A DNA stretch of 64,000 nt from Oscheius tipulae (GCA_037178975.1 JASJZH010000002.1:8545501-8609500), one strand, 5' to 3'. Shown: positions 34,215-45,440, numbered from the stretch's first letter. Numbers and translations are program-made. The notes: generated by a model from the letters alone, not told the origin.

Positions 34215-36361
34215 TTACCTATCACGCTCACTACGTCCTCCACCATAGCGATCATCACGACCTCGGGGGTCTCGGCGCTCATCGCGACGTCTATCACCTC
34301 CTCGTTCTCTCGACCTCGACCGACTCTTGCGTTTGTCTCCGGCGCGTCTGTCGCCTCCACGACCTCCTCTGTCCTCCCGACGAGGCGGTGAACGTCTGAA
34401 ATACTTTATTTTCCCCCAAAGTTAAAAGTTACCTCCTCTCATAGAACCTCGTCTCCTCGGTGCCGAGCTTCTCCTTACGCTGCGTGCGACGATCTTCTAT
34501 GTTTTCCTGAAAAAAAAATGCCTATTTTTCGGATTTTGGCGGTAAGATTTAAAAAATGAGACTTATTTTCAGCAACTCCTCCAGCTTCTCCTTTTTGTCG
34601 TTAGCTGCCGCTGTCAGAGTGCTCACTCACTCGCTAAAACCTTTGGAAAACGAGTCTTAACTCCAAAAAAAAGACATTTTTTAAAGCTACGGCGTCAGTT
34701 TTTAAGGCGGTGTTGAATTTAAAGTGAACCCACGCGCTTTTCGCGACGTCAACGTATATTTTTCAGGGAGAGGGATGGTTGGCGAAGTGTGGGAAGCCTA
34801 AAGTTGTAGCTGGTGCGGAGACGAGATGGTAGAGGACATTTAACAAGAAAAAAAAACGAAAAATTTGAACCCACCTTCATCTGAGTGTATTTCTCACGGA
34901 CTTCGACCATTCCGAGGTGCATCTTGCCGTTGAAGTGGTCGGCGATGCGAGTCTCGTGGTCGAGAATGTTCAGTTGGGCACCGCAGTCATCACAGACGCG
35001 GAGACGTGAGGCATTGGAGCCCGGACCGACCATGCGCACCTCGTTTTGTTGAAGCTGAAAATAGGGTTTTTTTTACAGAGAGAGAGTGACAGGAAGGAAA
35101 AATGGACAGATAGAGCCTGTCGATAATGGAGATAGCAAGGACAAAGGGATAATGTCTACGTTCCTTCAACTGAATCAGAAAGACAGAGAGAGAAGAACAG
35201 AGTATGTTATTTGGAAGTGACACTGCTTCTAACAACTACTCATTTTCTTTGTATTTTCGTTTAGAAAAATATGCCAAACCTCGAGCTCGGATTTCTTGAG
35301 ACGCAGATCCTCGACAGCCTTAGAAATTTTCAGCGATTCATCTACACGACCCTGGTTTCCCAACATTTCCATCTCGTCCACGGCCTTGTTGATCTTCTCG
35401 TCTAATTCGGCCAGCTTTTGGGTCTGGAAACTCATTTTAGAGGCGTAAAACTCTCAAAAACCTTGATAACCTCAGCCGTGTCGTTCTGTTCCCTCGACTC
35501 GCGATCCAGCTTGCCCTTGATTCGTGTGATTTCGCTGTCCACGATGCCGATGGCATTTTCCAGCGCCTCGAAGGCGTCGACGTCATAGAAATGATCCTTC
35601 TTCTCTTGGGCCTTTTGGAAGTCGGCCTTGTGAGCTGGCTCGTGAATCTTTCGGCACGACAGTAAGCCCTAATGTGTCGGAACTTGTTTTTGACAGGAAT
35701 TGATCATTTTACCTGCAGTCGACTGTCCGGAACTAGCTCGTAGGGGCAGCAACCGACGAGATAGGCACGACAGACGGAGCTGTGGTCATAGGGCGGCAGG
35801 TCGCGTCCTGTAAATAGATAAACTAGATAAAACATGAACTGCCTTAAGTAGTCGAGAGGCTCCAAAAGTCGGTCAAAAAAGGGTTAGCTTCTTTTGTTTA
35901 CAAAAAGATTGTATACAAAGGTCACGTTTCAAATCTTACTGTAACTATTGTTCACAATTTTTCAAACGGATAATTTTCTTCCGCGCCACATGTTTACAAA
36001 CTTTGTGAACGTAAATTGCGGTCAACGGGCTATCGTAACTTTTCTTCACACATTTTATAAACAAGCGCATAGCGCTAAAGTGCTCGCTTGGGAGAAGTAT
36101 AGAGAAAAAAGGTCGAAGGTTCGAATCCCCGACAAGGAAAAGCGTGTTTGCATTGCTGTTTTGCTTACCAAAATAGCTTCCAGGCCAGATTGGCTCAACT
36201 GCACTGGAAAAACACTGATTTTACTCTGGATTCCATAGTGTTAACCGGTAAAAAAATCTTCAAGGGTATTTCCCAAACATTTACGACAAAAACCGACCTT
36301 CCTCCCCCTCCTTCTGTGTTCCCATCAGCTGAGCGATCATGTCACGCATCATGTCCGTCAT
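34215..36361 (-). CDS. LUC7L: LUC7-like U1 snRNP splicing factor
   Basis: LUC7 family protein of the U1 snRNP, involved in 5' splice-site choice. The ATG at 36361 (MTDMMRDMIAQLMG) follows TTTCCAG, an acceptor suited to trans-splicing. Exon 2 gives the first zinc finger (SSVCRAYLVGCCPYELVPDS, then CRKIHEPAH: CCCH). A coiled coil follows (ALENAIGIVDSEITRIKGKL, EKINKAVDEMEMLGNQGRVD). The second zinc finger is in RVCDDCGAQLNILDHETRI, then DHFNGKMHLG (C2H2). The C-terminus is an RS/RGG tail. The stop at 34215 assumes read-through of the last GT; splicing to a further short exon would change only the last few residues. The first intron (about 490 bp) contains a SINE. The upstream gene ends 162 bp away on the same strand. 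Confidence 0.93.
36066..36175 (+). repeat. tRNA-derived SINE in LUC7 intron
   Basis: A-box-like TAGCGCTAAAGTGCTCGC and a perfect B box GGTTCGAATCC, followed by GGAAAAGCGTGTTTGCATTG. The same tail follows a similar head at about 54790-54845, so both belong to one SINE family. Confidence 0.65.
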
Positions 36362-36522
36362 TTGGCTCTGGAAAGTCTGATCAAACCGCTTTAAAATCCC
36401 ATAAAGATATAATTTAGTGGTCAGAATACCGATAAAAACTCTGCAAAGAAACTGCAACTGACATTTATATTACATACAAAGCAACCTAAACTCACCCGAG
36501 ATATGACAAAAACAAGTAATTT

Positions 36523-37838
36523 CTAGTCTTTTGGCGGCGGGGAAGGGTTCTTCTTGTTGGCTAGAACCCGTTGCCGAAGCAGACGTCCGTATTGAGTTCC
36601 AAGGAAGGCGATAATCAGCACACCGATCATGAGCTCGATCACTCTGGAAAAAGCTGCGTTTACACGAAAATGTGTAGGTAATTCGGGCCTTACAGTAGGC
36701 CAAAAAAGGAAGAAAATGAAGACCTACTTCCAGGTAGTCATTCCTTGATACATAGCAATTGGGACCCCATTTGACAGCGAAATACCGAGTAGGCCCTCTT
36801 CTTTACGAACATCAGCCCAGAACTGCTGGGCACTGCCGGTGTAGGAGACTACGACAAAGCTCTCTCGGGCCTGAAAATGTTGAATATACAGTCGGAATGA
36901 GTGATTTTTGTCTTGGAAATGTCCTCTCAGTACGGAAAGTGCCTGGAAAGTTCGAATTTTTCCCCCAAATAGGCTTCCATTTGTCATTTTTGACATTTTT
37001 CACGACCTTCAGAAAGTCTTTATGAGTCCAAAAACTATTACCAGGTGCTAAGTTTGGTTAAAAACGTGAACAAGTACACAACACGTCCCTGGAGAACTTT
37101 TGATTTTTACGGGATTCAGAAGTTTGCGACCGAAAATCATCGATTGACTATGACCTTTTTGATTTTTTCGAGACTTTTATACCACACTTTACTACTAACA
37201 AACCTTCTGTCCATCGACGACAGCTCCCTCGTGAAGATATGCCACCGCTTTGAAGGCTTGCGGACAGAAGATTATTTGCCGAACCTCGCCAGCCTTCAAA
37301 TATTTCTGCACGAAGACGTTGAACTCGATTCCGGGTCTGAAAACTATGGAAATCGGTTGAAAAACAGAATTGTTACCTCGAAAAATGCTCGTAGCTGGTT
37401 CCTTCCGGCAATCCACTGCCCTCTTTGAAAAGTCTAGCCAGGAGGAAGAATGAGGTGACGAAGGACAGTCCTCCCACTACTAGCACGTAAATTCGTAGTT
37501 TTCTGGCTAAAAAACTGAGTTTTTATGGAGAAACAGACAAAGAGCTCACCTACAGCTGGATCAATGGTCTGTTTCGTTTCGCCTTCATTCTTTTCCTCAT
37601 TTCCCTCAGATTTCGGCTCTTCTGTCTTCTCTTCACTCTCTCCCGGCTTTCTTGTACGAAGATAGCAGACAGGGACTGAAAGGAAACACTAAAAATAAAC
37701 CTAAAACAGGAAAATACCGTGGATAATGGAAGGATTTCGCTGCTGGAGGAGAAGAGAAGTGGCTGTACTCATTGGGGCGAGGTGACATCGCAGATACAAG
37801 AAATTCCTACTGGCTTGGCGTAAAACTAGTGACTGCAT
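36523..37838 (-). CDS. Paraplegin N-terminal-domain protein, no AAA protease
   Basis: Resembles only the N-terminal part of mitochondrial m-AAA proteases (paraplegin/AFG3, FtsH extracellular domain). The ATG at 37838 follows GATTTTTCAG. The N-terminus (MQSLVLRQASRNFLYLRCHL) is Arg/Ser/Leu-rich with few acids, like a mitochondrial targeting peptide. Then TM1 (IYVLVVGGLSFVTSFFLLAR), an intermembrane-space-type domain (VFVQKYLKAGEVRQIIFCPQ, then AVAYLHEGAVVDGQK and SFVVVSYTGSAQQFWADVRK), TM2 (VIELMIGVLIIAFLGTQYG) and a basic tail ending PSPPPKD at 36523. The LKAGEV...VYLHPGAVV-like core and the TM-domain-TM order match paraplegin, but the AAA and zinc-protease domains are absent: the frame ends cleanly. 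It may be a free-standing partner or regulator of the protease; that is inference. Confidence 0.6.
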
Positions 37839-38492
37839 CTGAAAAATCTCAAAAAGAATAGGCAAAATAAAGACAAAAGAATGGCACATATGCTATAGAG
37901 GGTGCCGTAAACAATCAAAGGCAGTTGCCGCACGGTTTTTTTGGCTAGGTTTGCTTGTTCGCTTGAGGAATAGGGTCAACATCGACAACAATTAAGGCTT
38001 GGCAAGCAGAAAATTGTTTTTAGCAGAGGGAAAACATGGTAAAGTAGAGCAAACAAGAAGAAGAACTTTCATATATGGTAAATTAGAACGACGTGCCAGA
38101 AATCTGGATTCGATGCGGGACCCTGATATTCTTGGTTACCGTATTTTGGGCGCTCTTTCAAACACGGAATATTGATAAAAAGAACTCTGGCAAAATCTTT
38201 GTCTTTTCTTTTTTCCCAGAGTAGCTAAACCTCTTAAAGCCCAGGTCTGACCGAGATAACTCCCATTTCTAAAGGGGATAACAAGGAAGTTTTTTCATAA
38301 TTGACTCTGATGTATGTCATAACTTTGCTCATATGGATACAGTTTCCACACGTTTTTGATCACGTTGATTTCCAGCTGTGGCAACAGATTTTCATCGGGA
38401 ACTATGCGTACTTCATGTTGAGTTAGCTGAGATCAGGACAAAGTTTTTTCTTCATCTAGCCAAATAGATGTTGGTTCAGCGTCAAACCGGTC
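37839..38492. other. Gene-free spacer
   Basis: No exon recognised. It holds a GGGACCCTGATA copy of the recurrent core motif (38118). Confidence 0.4.
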
Positions 38493-38500
38493 TATAAAAA
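38493..38500 (+). promoter_or_regulatory. TATA box of Gly/Gln-rich gene
   Basis: TATAAAAA lies 62 bp before the ATG of the secreted repeat protein, in a suitable position for a short 5' UTR. Confidence 0.55.
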
Positions 38501-38561
38501 GGGAAAGAGAAATCTGTCTGACCAATCTCCTTCTTCTTCCTACTAAACAGTCAGTTTCCAG

Positions 38562-39041
38562 ATGAAGGTCGTCCTCATTGCTGGTCTTGTTATGGTCTCC
38601 GTCATGGCTGCTCCTCCTCCTATGGGAGGATCTGGAGGTCAGATGGGAGGACAGCAGGGAGGGCAAATGGGAGGTCAACAAGGAGGTCAGATGGGTGGTC
38701 AGCAAGGAAGCCAACAAGGTGGACAACAAGGAGGACAACAAGGAGGTCAGATGGGTGGTCAGCAAGGAAGCCAACAAGGTGGACAACAAGGAGGACAACA
38801 AGGAGGTCAGATGGGAGGACAGCAGGGAGGGCAAATGGGAGGTCAACAAGGAGGTCAGATGGGTGGTCAGCAAGGAAGCCAGCAAGGCGGACAACAAGGA
38901 GGTCAGATGGGAGGTCAGCAAGGAGGAATGGGTGGTCAGATAGGAGAACAGACAGGCCAGCAGGGAGGGCAAATGGGAGGACAGCAAGGTGGCCAGCAAG
39001 GCGGTATGGGCGGACAGCCACCTATGTTCGGAAGAAAATAA
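38562..39041 (+). CDS. Secreted Gly/Gln/Met-rich repeat protein
   Basis: 159 residues in one exon. The signal peptide is MKVVLIAGLVMVSVMAAPPP. The rest is a low-complexity array of GGQMGGQQ, GSQQGGQQ and similar units, ending PPMFGRK with a basic C-terminus that could be processed (GRK is an amidation-type site). Composition recalls nematode glycine-rich secreted peptides of cuticle, pharynx or innate immunity, but no conserved domain allows a role. DNA repeat blocks (for example GGTGGTCAGCAAGGAAGCCA at 38695 and 38755) show recent internal duplication of about 60 bp. Poly(A) signal AATAAA at 39055. It lies end to end with the lysozyme gene on the other strand. Confidence 0.85.
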   Translation: MKVVLIAGLVMVSVMAAPPPMGGSGGQMGGQQGGQMGGQQGGQMGGQQGSQQGGQQGGQQGGQMGGQQGSQQGGQQGGQQGGQMGGQQGGQMGGQQGGQMGGQQGSQQGGQQGGQMGGQQGGMGGQIGEQTGQQGGQMGGQQGGQQGGMGGQPPMFGRK

Positions 39042-39145
39042 ACACAACTCTTGTAATAAAGTCCTTTGTTCCACTATATCAAACTTTGTAAACTTTGTTC
39101 GCCCCATAAAACCAATTGCATAGCTTTATTGCTGTAGAGTTATTT

Positions 39146-40159
39146 TCAAGGATACCAGTTGTAGTCCATGTTGACACCGCAGGGTCCATTCTTGTCTCCG
39201 AGGTACTGTCTCATTGCCACCTTGGTCCATCCTCCGAACGAGGTAAAGCCGTTGAAGTTCTGCTGTCCGTTCCAGCTAGCCCACCAGAGTGACTTGTGAG
39301 CAAACTTGTTGTAGTCATTTCCGACAATCTGTCCCCAGTTGTTGGCGTTGGTGTAGATTCCCCAGTTGACTTTAAGAGCGTCTAGTTCGTTGGCCATGGC
39401 TTCGATGAAAGCACGATTTGTGTTGTGGTCGGCAGGCCACTGAATTGGTACTGTCAATGGGTTAGGAAACACAACATACGTCCTGAGTCTCAATGTCCAG
39501 CCAAAGCATTCCGTACTCGGCACCGACAGACTTCAGGTGGTTGACAGTGTTGGCTACCTGGGTGGCTGGAGAAGGACAACCGCTCTTGTGACAGGGGAAG
39601 ATGTAGCCATCGACGTACTTCCAACCAGCTGCAATTAGTATTTTAGTTCTATTTCTGTCTTTTACTGGTTGAAGATCTCTTTCAGCCACGACAGCGCCCC
39701 TCCTCTAACCGTGTCCCACCCACACAAACTCGCTGGGCGCTACGTTTGACTTGACGTTCGCGCACCGCTGCGACTCGTTGTCTTTTTCCATGTTCGCCTT
39801 GGTTGTACTTTTTAATCTGGTAGTTCGACTACGCATGAACCATCTCAGAACTGTCTAGCAACCATTTGCTGGTTAGTAACTGCTGTGGTGATAACGATGA
39901 CTACTAATGCATCTCTGAACATACCAGCTCTAGCATTTTTGATGTTCTGAATTCCGGTGTTATCGTAACTGCCGACACTGGTCCAAACACGAGCAATGTA
40001 AAAGCTAAAGCCGTTGCTCTTCAGACAACTAAATCCGCTTTGAGAGACAGATTGGATTCCATCCCAGCCCATGTCGGCTGAGACGACGCCCAGAAGGGCA
40101 AGGGCAAGAAATCTAAACCATTTATTAACGGAAAAATATAAAATGGTTCACCTGAACAT
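39146..40159 (-). CDS. GH25 lysozyme, nematode lys type
   Basis: Secreted glycosyl hydrolase that cleaves peptidoglycan, for digestion of bacteria and defence. The start exon is tiny (ATG at 40159, MFR), joined to FLALALLGVVSA to complete a signal peptide, then MGWDGIQSVSQSGFSCL with the catalytic Asp region. Later exons: AGWKYVDGYIFPCHKSGCPS; then YGMLWLDIET with the catalytic Asp/Glu pair; then WPADHNTNRAFIEAMANELD, NWGIYTNANNWGQIVG and SLWWASWNGQQNFNGF; the end is CGVNMDYNWYP, stop at 39146. Cys pairs are as in the lys-1 to lys-8 class of Caenorhabditis. The intron at about 39628-39925 is longer than its neighbours and carries repeats. Confidence 0.93.
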
Positions 40160-40677
40160 TGTTGCAGGCCGGACTGAGAGCGATAACTGTTTTCGTAACA
40201 GTCGAGATAAAAGTCGAATGTGTCCTTCATGGTGCCTTGTGACACGTTTAGATAGCAATATCTGACAAAAAACAGGGGACTTTTGGTTATAGTGAAGGAA
40301 TGCAACGACGTCAAACGAGAAGAATTTTCAAACTTCTAATATGGACAATAAATATACTACCTTTGAAGAATAATCTTGGCCAGCTCCGCCGTCTGGCGAC
40401 GTCGCTATTCGTCTTCTATATTCGTGCTTTTTATCTAAACGCCGTTATGTCTCTGTCTATCTTCTTGTCTCTCTGTCATTCCAATTATTTCTTACTCTAC
40501 CTCTCTGTAACTCTGTCTATCTCACGCCGTCTCTATGCCCCTCTCTATCTGTGTCTCACTATGTTTCTCTACCTTACTGCCCCTCTGTCCCTCTGTCTCT
40601 ATGTCTCTCAGTCTTATGGGCTCTACCCGTGAACAACAGAATTCGTCGTCACCTTTGTGAGTTTGTGTCCAACTCAA

Positions 40678-41130
40678 TTAGTTGGCAACAGTTTACAACA
40701 CAATTTACAGCTTTTTTCTTTGCTTTTGTTTCGTGGCCACGGACAAACAAACAGACAAACAAAGAAACAGTCAACCACAGATATCATCGCGCTTTCATAC
40801 TTTAGATGTTTATCAATCACACACGGAAGCAGAAATATTATGGGAATGTACTTGCATTCTCAAGAGTACTTTCTTCATCCTTTTTGTCTGTTTCACTCTC
40901 TCTAGGACTTTCCTCTTAAGGGAAATTTTCTGCTTCATCTCCTCGAGAGTTTTACACTGGGTCTCAATAATGAGAATCTCCTCTGTAAATGTCTCTTCAG
41001 CTTCTTTCTTCATTTCATCCAGTGCTGCTCTCATCGGATTTCCAAAACCTTCCCTCTCTCCCCAACCTGTCCGCATGTTTCCCTCCAGTCGCGCTACCGT
41101 GACAGCAGCGTTCTTCCTACACACTATCTC
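40678..41130 (-). CDS. Hypothetical coiled-coil protein, repeat family
   Basis: A frame rich in Lys/Glu reads VTVARLEGNMRTGWGEREGF, then MKKEAEETFTEEILIIETQC and KTLEEMKQKISLKRKVLERV, a clear amphipathic coiled coil. It can splice (GTACATTCCC to TCTAAAG, 40805-40850) to an exon MISVVDCFFVCLFVCPWPRN ending near 40678. Blocks of both parts recur at 32.3-32.6 kb and 57.67-57.75 kb, so this may be a member of a dispersed gene family or repeat. No start with good context and no known family. Confidence 0.35.
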
Positions 41131-41291
41131 CCAAACTAACTCGACTTTGCTTGAGTTCCCACCAAACTAGATCTGTTTCTGTTTCCACAATGGACATGTT
41201 TCATGTATGATTCCGAACAAGAACATTACTATTCATCATCAACACCCTTCTGGCTCAAATCATCTTCTAAGCTTTCTTTTGGCAAGATCGG

Positions 41292-41600
41292 TTATTGGTT
41301 CCAAGGGTGGATTGGATTTGTGCAAAAAAATCTATATAATGCTCCAACTGATTCTCCAACCGTGGTGTCGTTCCGTGCATAATTGACTTGCACAAACTGT
41401 ACCTTGTGATCAAGCGTTATTGCGAATTGCTGAAATGGAAAAATAGCCTGAAGTGGCTTACTCCCAACTGTCTCGTCAATAGCGGAAAACCATGCGAATA
41501 CCATCTCGGAGAGATTAACCTGAGGCGAGATTTCTACGCTTGATACAAATAAAGACCATTCAAAAAAGTTGTAACTATGGACCAAGGGTTCGTTCCCGCC
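41292..41600 (-). CDS. Open frame of unknown identity
   Basis: After an acceptor at about 41605 (TTGACCACAG) an open stretch reads GGNEPLVHSYNFFEWSLFVS, then QFAITLDHKVQFVQVNYARN and ends IHPWNQ at 41292. It may be one or two exons. No family recognised. The upstream part (to 41744) is mostly a CTGTCTCT repeat. Confidence 0.25.
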   Translation of the reverse strand, partial: GGNEPLVHSYNFFEWSLFVSSVEISPQVNLSEMVFAWFSAIDETVGSKPLQAIFPFQQFAITLDHKVQFVQVNYARNDTTVGESVGALYRFFCTNPIHPWNQ

Positions 41601-42075
41601 TGTGGTCAAGACAGAAACAGAGAGACAGACACAGAAGGACAGAGAGACAAAGGGACTTAGAGACAGAGAGACAGAGTTTTTAATTCTTTGGTCCCTCAGA
41701 CAAGCAGAACCACAGACATCAAGCTGACCAGACACTTGCTTCATCAGTATTCCGCGTTCAAATCCTCTCTCGTTGTCAGAGGCGCATTTTTTGTCGAAGC
41801 TCCAGTTTTCTTTTGATTACAGCTGAATGATGCCGCTGAAATCCTCTCGGTCACGACCGCGGTAAAAGATATTTTTACTAAGCCAAGGAGCTGGACAATG
41901 ATTACAAGTACAACGGGTTTTGGAAGCAGTACAATCGTCCAAACAACAACAATCCCAGCTTCGACCAAACAGTGAGTTTATTGCCAGTAAGACGAGCTCT
42001 AGCTTGGGTAGTCTATACTAGCTGAAACTGATGATTCTGACTTTCCCATTGTTGAACGACAAAACAGATTGTATT

Positions 42076-42145
42076 GAACGTGGGGGATCGAACCCGACAT
42101 CCTTGAATGTGAAATCGGAGTACTAACCGACTGAGCTATGAGGGC
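42076..42145 (-). repeat. tRNA-like sequence (SINE head or tRNA pseudogene)
   Basis: The minus strand has a good A box (TAGCTCAGTCGGTTAGTAC) and B box (GGGTTCGATCCCC), 33 bp apart. The acceptor arms (GCCCTCA against ACGTTC) and the anticodon arm do not pair, so it is not a working tRNA gene. Confidence 0.6.
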
Positions 42146-42248
42146 GAGATCGTGTGCGAATTTCGGAAATTACGTTAGGCAAGATGCTCACAAAGTATAT
42201 TTTTCAGCTGGAGTACTACCGCTCTCCCAATTGAGGCTAGTCACCAAG

Positions 42249-42690
42249 GATGAACTATATGGATGTGCTCAAAATCGTAACAATATACTGGAACGCCGAC
42301 GCACGATCCCCCAAAAGGGTCCGATCTATTGGTGTGAGAGAAAAGACTGTCTCTATACCAACATGCCTTGGAACAATACTGGAACAACGCAGGACTCAGA
42401 GTAGAGAAATGGTGTGAGGACGAGTTGTATGTGCCCAAGACTCTGACAATATGGCCGAACGACGTTGTACTCTTCCCGAGAATAGAAAGATCTATTGGTG
42501 TAAGGAAGAAGATTGCCTTTTTAAATATACCTTGGAAGTATACGGGCACGCTGCTTGGAGTGGAGAAACGGTGTGAGGACGAACTTTTGAATGTACACAA
42601 GATGTCAGTAGTTTGGAGGAACAGTGTTGTACCTCTTCCGAGAAGGGAGCCGTGTGAGCAACAAGATTGCAGCTGTCTATTGTCTTAGAA
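42249..42690 (+). repeat. Tandem repeat, about 160-170 bp, three units
   Basis: Units start at 42249, 42419 and 42578 (GGTGTGAGGAC marks the joins). Each contains a GATCTATTGGTGTGAGAG-like block (42323, 42489, degenerate at 42650). Translations share a Cys-x4-Cys motif (CERKDC, CKEEDC, CEQQDC) and PWKYTGT, but the shared motifs lie in shifting frames, so the array looks like a decayed repeat protein gene. Family unknown. Confidence 0.6.
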
Positions 42691-42961
42691 TTTCTCATAT
42701 ATCCAGCCATCTACTTCTTTTTCCACTGGAAGTGAAATATAGTGTCAAAATATCCAGTGTTCATGCCGGGACATTATATGTCCATGTTGGACACCGATAT
42801 GCTTTGGATCAGTCTATCTCCCTGTTTTTTTCTCTCTCACTCTATTTCTCTATATGCCCTCTGTCTCTCTCTTTCTCTGTCTCTTTGTCTACCTGTATCT
42901 CTGTCTCTCTGTATCTGCGTGTCAATGTCTCACTACTACACCAGAATCGTATATTTTTACT

Positions 42962-44462
42962 CTAGACAATCTTTTCTGGAATGACCTTAGGGCGGTATCG
43001 AAAATCGAAAGCCTTTCGTCCGGAAGGCAATGTTCCACGAGTTGAGAGACATTTGAGGTAGCGACAGAGAATTCCAATCGAGCCGGGAATGTAGTGGTTC
43101 ATCCTCTCCAGCAGAATGGAGTCCACAATTTCTTCCGCACACCTTTCCGGCTCTAAGACATCGAAAAATCTGGAACACTTTTTCGAGTACCGATAAAGAA
43201 ACAAGACCCCGAATTGATCAGAGACCGGTTAGGTTAACCATCAGTAGAACTCGTTCTCCCTTTCAAAGGTCTAACTCACGTGCAATATGGTTCCTCAAGG
43301 TTCTGGATGAAGTTGGTGCGCACGAAGTAGGGGAAGATGTTGGTCAGGATGATCTGCTTGTCCAGTCCCTTCTCGATTAGTTCCATTTGTAGGGCCTCCA
43401 TGAAGCCACGACAAGCAAATTTGGCCGTGCTGGAAAGATTCTACAGTCGGCGGACAGAGAAACAGTGACAAAGACAGAGACCCAAACTAACCAGTAAGCT
43501 GTTCCACAGTACTCTCCAAAGTGTCCGCAGATGCTGTTCAGAGAGACAAAATGTCCAGCATTGGCTGCGACCACCTGCGGAAGGAAAGCTTTGACTGTCT
43601 GAAGACATTTTGTCTTGAGCTGATATTTCAAATTACCCAAATGTGGCCCAGGATGTTGACATCGTTGTTTCTTTTGAAATCCTCAGCTGTCAAATCGGCG
43701 AACTCTCCGAACTTCAGAATGGCAGCGTTACAGACGACGATTGAGACGGAGCCTGAAAAAGTTGGATCTCAAAATTTTTCTGCTGAACTGTGGCACCAGA
43801 CTTCGATCCCAAGAAGTCATTTCCCAGCTTAGCGATGTTCTGCAAAGGTGTAAAGTGGTTTTAGAGCTACAATTTTGCTGAACATCACTCTGCTCAAAAA
43901 TGATTGCCTGTGCCAATAAATTTGAGTTTATATGGGGCAAAGAGTCGATCCCTACCGTGGTTCACCCGAATCTCCTCGGCAAGTCGACACATTTCCTCGT
44001 AGTTTGAAATGTCTCCCCGATAATAGTGGGCTTCCCCACCAGCTTCATTGATTTCCTGTTCCGCTAGTCGACCAATTTTCTGAAAGTGTCTTTGGTCAGA
44101 GAGAGTACAAAAACCGGCGCCCGCCGCGATTCATCTCGACCACCTTGCAAGTTTAAAAAATGACTGATATGTTTACGAGAAAGGTTCTGGGAAGAAACAT
44201 TTTGGACAGAGCGTTACGAGGAGCGAGAACTGACCTCGTTGACATCAATGAGACAGCACACAGCCTTGTTCCGGGTGGACAGGAGTCGGGCAACCTCTTT
44301 GCCGATTCCCTGAGCTCCTCCGGTGATCACGACCACCTGTCCTTCAATCTTTTTCCGTCTCCCAAAAATCATTTTGGAGATGTCGGCTAGAAGACCGAAG
44401 GCGTAGATGAAAATGAACGAGACGGCCACCCATAGACGACGACCAATACTGGCACGGGCCAT
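42962..44462 (-). CDS. Short-chain dehydrogenase/reductase, SDR16C-like
   Basis: Membrane-anchored NAD(P)-dependent oxidoreductase of the 17-beta-HSD11/13 and RDHE2 group, usually on ER or lipid droplets and acting on retinoids or steroids. ATG at 44462. An N-terminal hydrophobic helix (LWVAVSFIFIYAFGLLADI) serves as anchor. The cofactor site VVVITGGAQGIGKEVARLLS is followed by DISNYEE, the VCNAAIL core, then SLNSICGHFGEYCGTAYSTA, whose Tyr-x3-Lys (YSTAK) is the catalytic pair with an upstream Ser. C-terminal segments: ILTNIFPYFVRTNF and ERCAEEIVDSILLERMNHYI; stop at 42962. At least seven exons. One intron has a 53-bp hairpin (43834). Confidence 0.9.
43834..43886. repeat. 53-bp intronic hairpin, copy A
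   Basis: The best-preserved copy. GATGTTCTGCAAAG pairs with TTTTGCTGAACATC (12 Watson-Crick pairs, one G-T, one mismatch) across a 25-base loop. Lies in an SDR intron. Confidence 0.75.
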
Positions 44463-45440
44463 AGGTAAGAAACGCTGGAATTTCTAAATTTAAAAGAGAC
44501 ATAAAATTCTGGAAGAGACTGGTGTCCTAACAATGGTCAAAACAGGGAAGAAGGGGGAAAAGTGTTGTGTTCTGGTGAGAGATTGAAATGGGGAAACCAG
44601 AGAGATAGAGAGATGATCTCCGACAAATTGAAACAGAATAGTATGGAAGTTGAAAAGGGGGTGGGGGCATGTGAGTGCTCAATTGGGTGTAAGTGAAGGC
44701 GAGAACAGGCTGTCGGAAGGAGGAAGAAGTCGTTTAATGGACATAAAGTGAGAAATGAGCGCGGCCTTGTACTCTGAGGTGGGGAGTAAAAGGTCCAGTC
44801 CGATTGAGTACAATGGAAAGATTAGCCACACCGCATGTGGGCATTTTTAGCGTGCAACCCGCGGACAAACCGAAATGGGGATCAGCTGAAATGTGTGTGT
44901 GTGTTAAGAGAGACCGAGGAACTAGCAGAGGCAGCCGATTGTCCGATTGCATCTTCTCTCGGACTGTCCACAGAAAAACACCGAAGTTCCAAGGTGAATT
45001 AGCTGATACGATCGCTCGAGTTCACGGCTAGATGAACTACTTTGACTGTCGCTTGGACTCTTTTTTCGACCAAGACACGATCAATAGTGGAAACATTTGG
45101 TACCATGAGATTGAATTGAAGACAATACTTTAAATGTGATGGAAGTCAGTTCTTAAAAGTTTTGGTCCTCTTATAGCAAGTTGAAACAGCAAACATTTTT
45201 GTTATCGGTGAGAAACTCTAGTGGCAATACAGTTTTGAGCATCTTTTTTGTTTTGTTGTCTCCCTCAAGTCAGCTCTTGAATGGTTCAGTAAACTCAATT
45301 GGGTACTTGAGCCTCCAACATTCCTCCCCCAATCCAGAGTCTCTGTCTCTGACGAAGCGGTAAAAAAGTATTCCAAATTCTGAGCAACGAAAAGACCTAG
45401 AAAACGTAAAATCAAAAAGGTGGTGGGTATCGGTCCTGAA
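44463..45440. other. Spacer upstream of SDR gene
   Basis: No gene recognised. A plus-strand 75-codon frame at 44804-45031 has no splice or family support. Confidence 0.35.

Noticed and set aside
38433-39107. Long minus-strand frame (224 codons) opposite the Gly/Gln-rich gene
   Set aside because: It is a shadow of the repeat array. The plus strand has a signal peptide, TATA box and poly(A) signal; the minus frame is Ser/Leu repeats with no such support.
41744-41968. Coding exon on either strand near 41.8-41.97 kb
   Set aside because: Short open stretches in several frames (for example YKYNGFWKQYNRPNNNN) end at a donor-like GTGAGT, but no partner exons or family were found.
42076-42145. True tRNA gene on the minus strand
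   Set aside because: The A and B boxes are good but acceptor and anticodon arms do not pair; called tRNA-like only.
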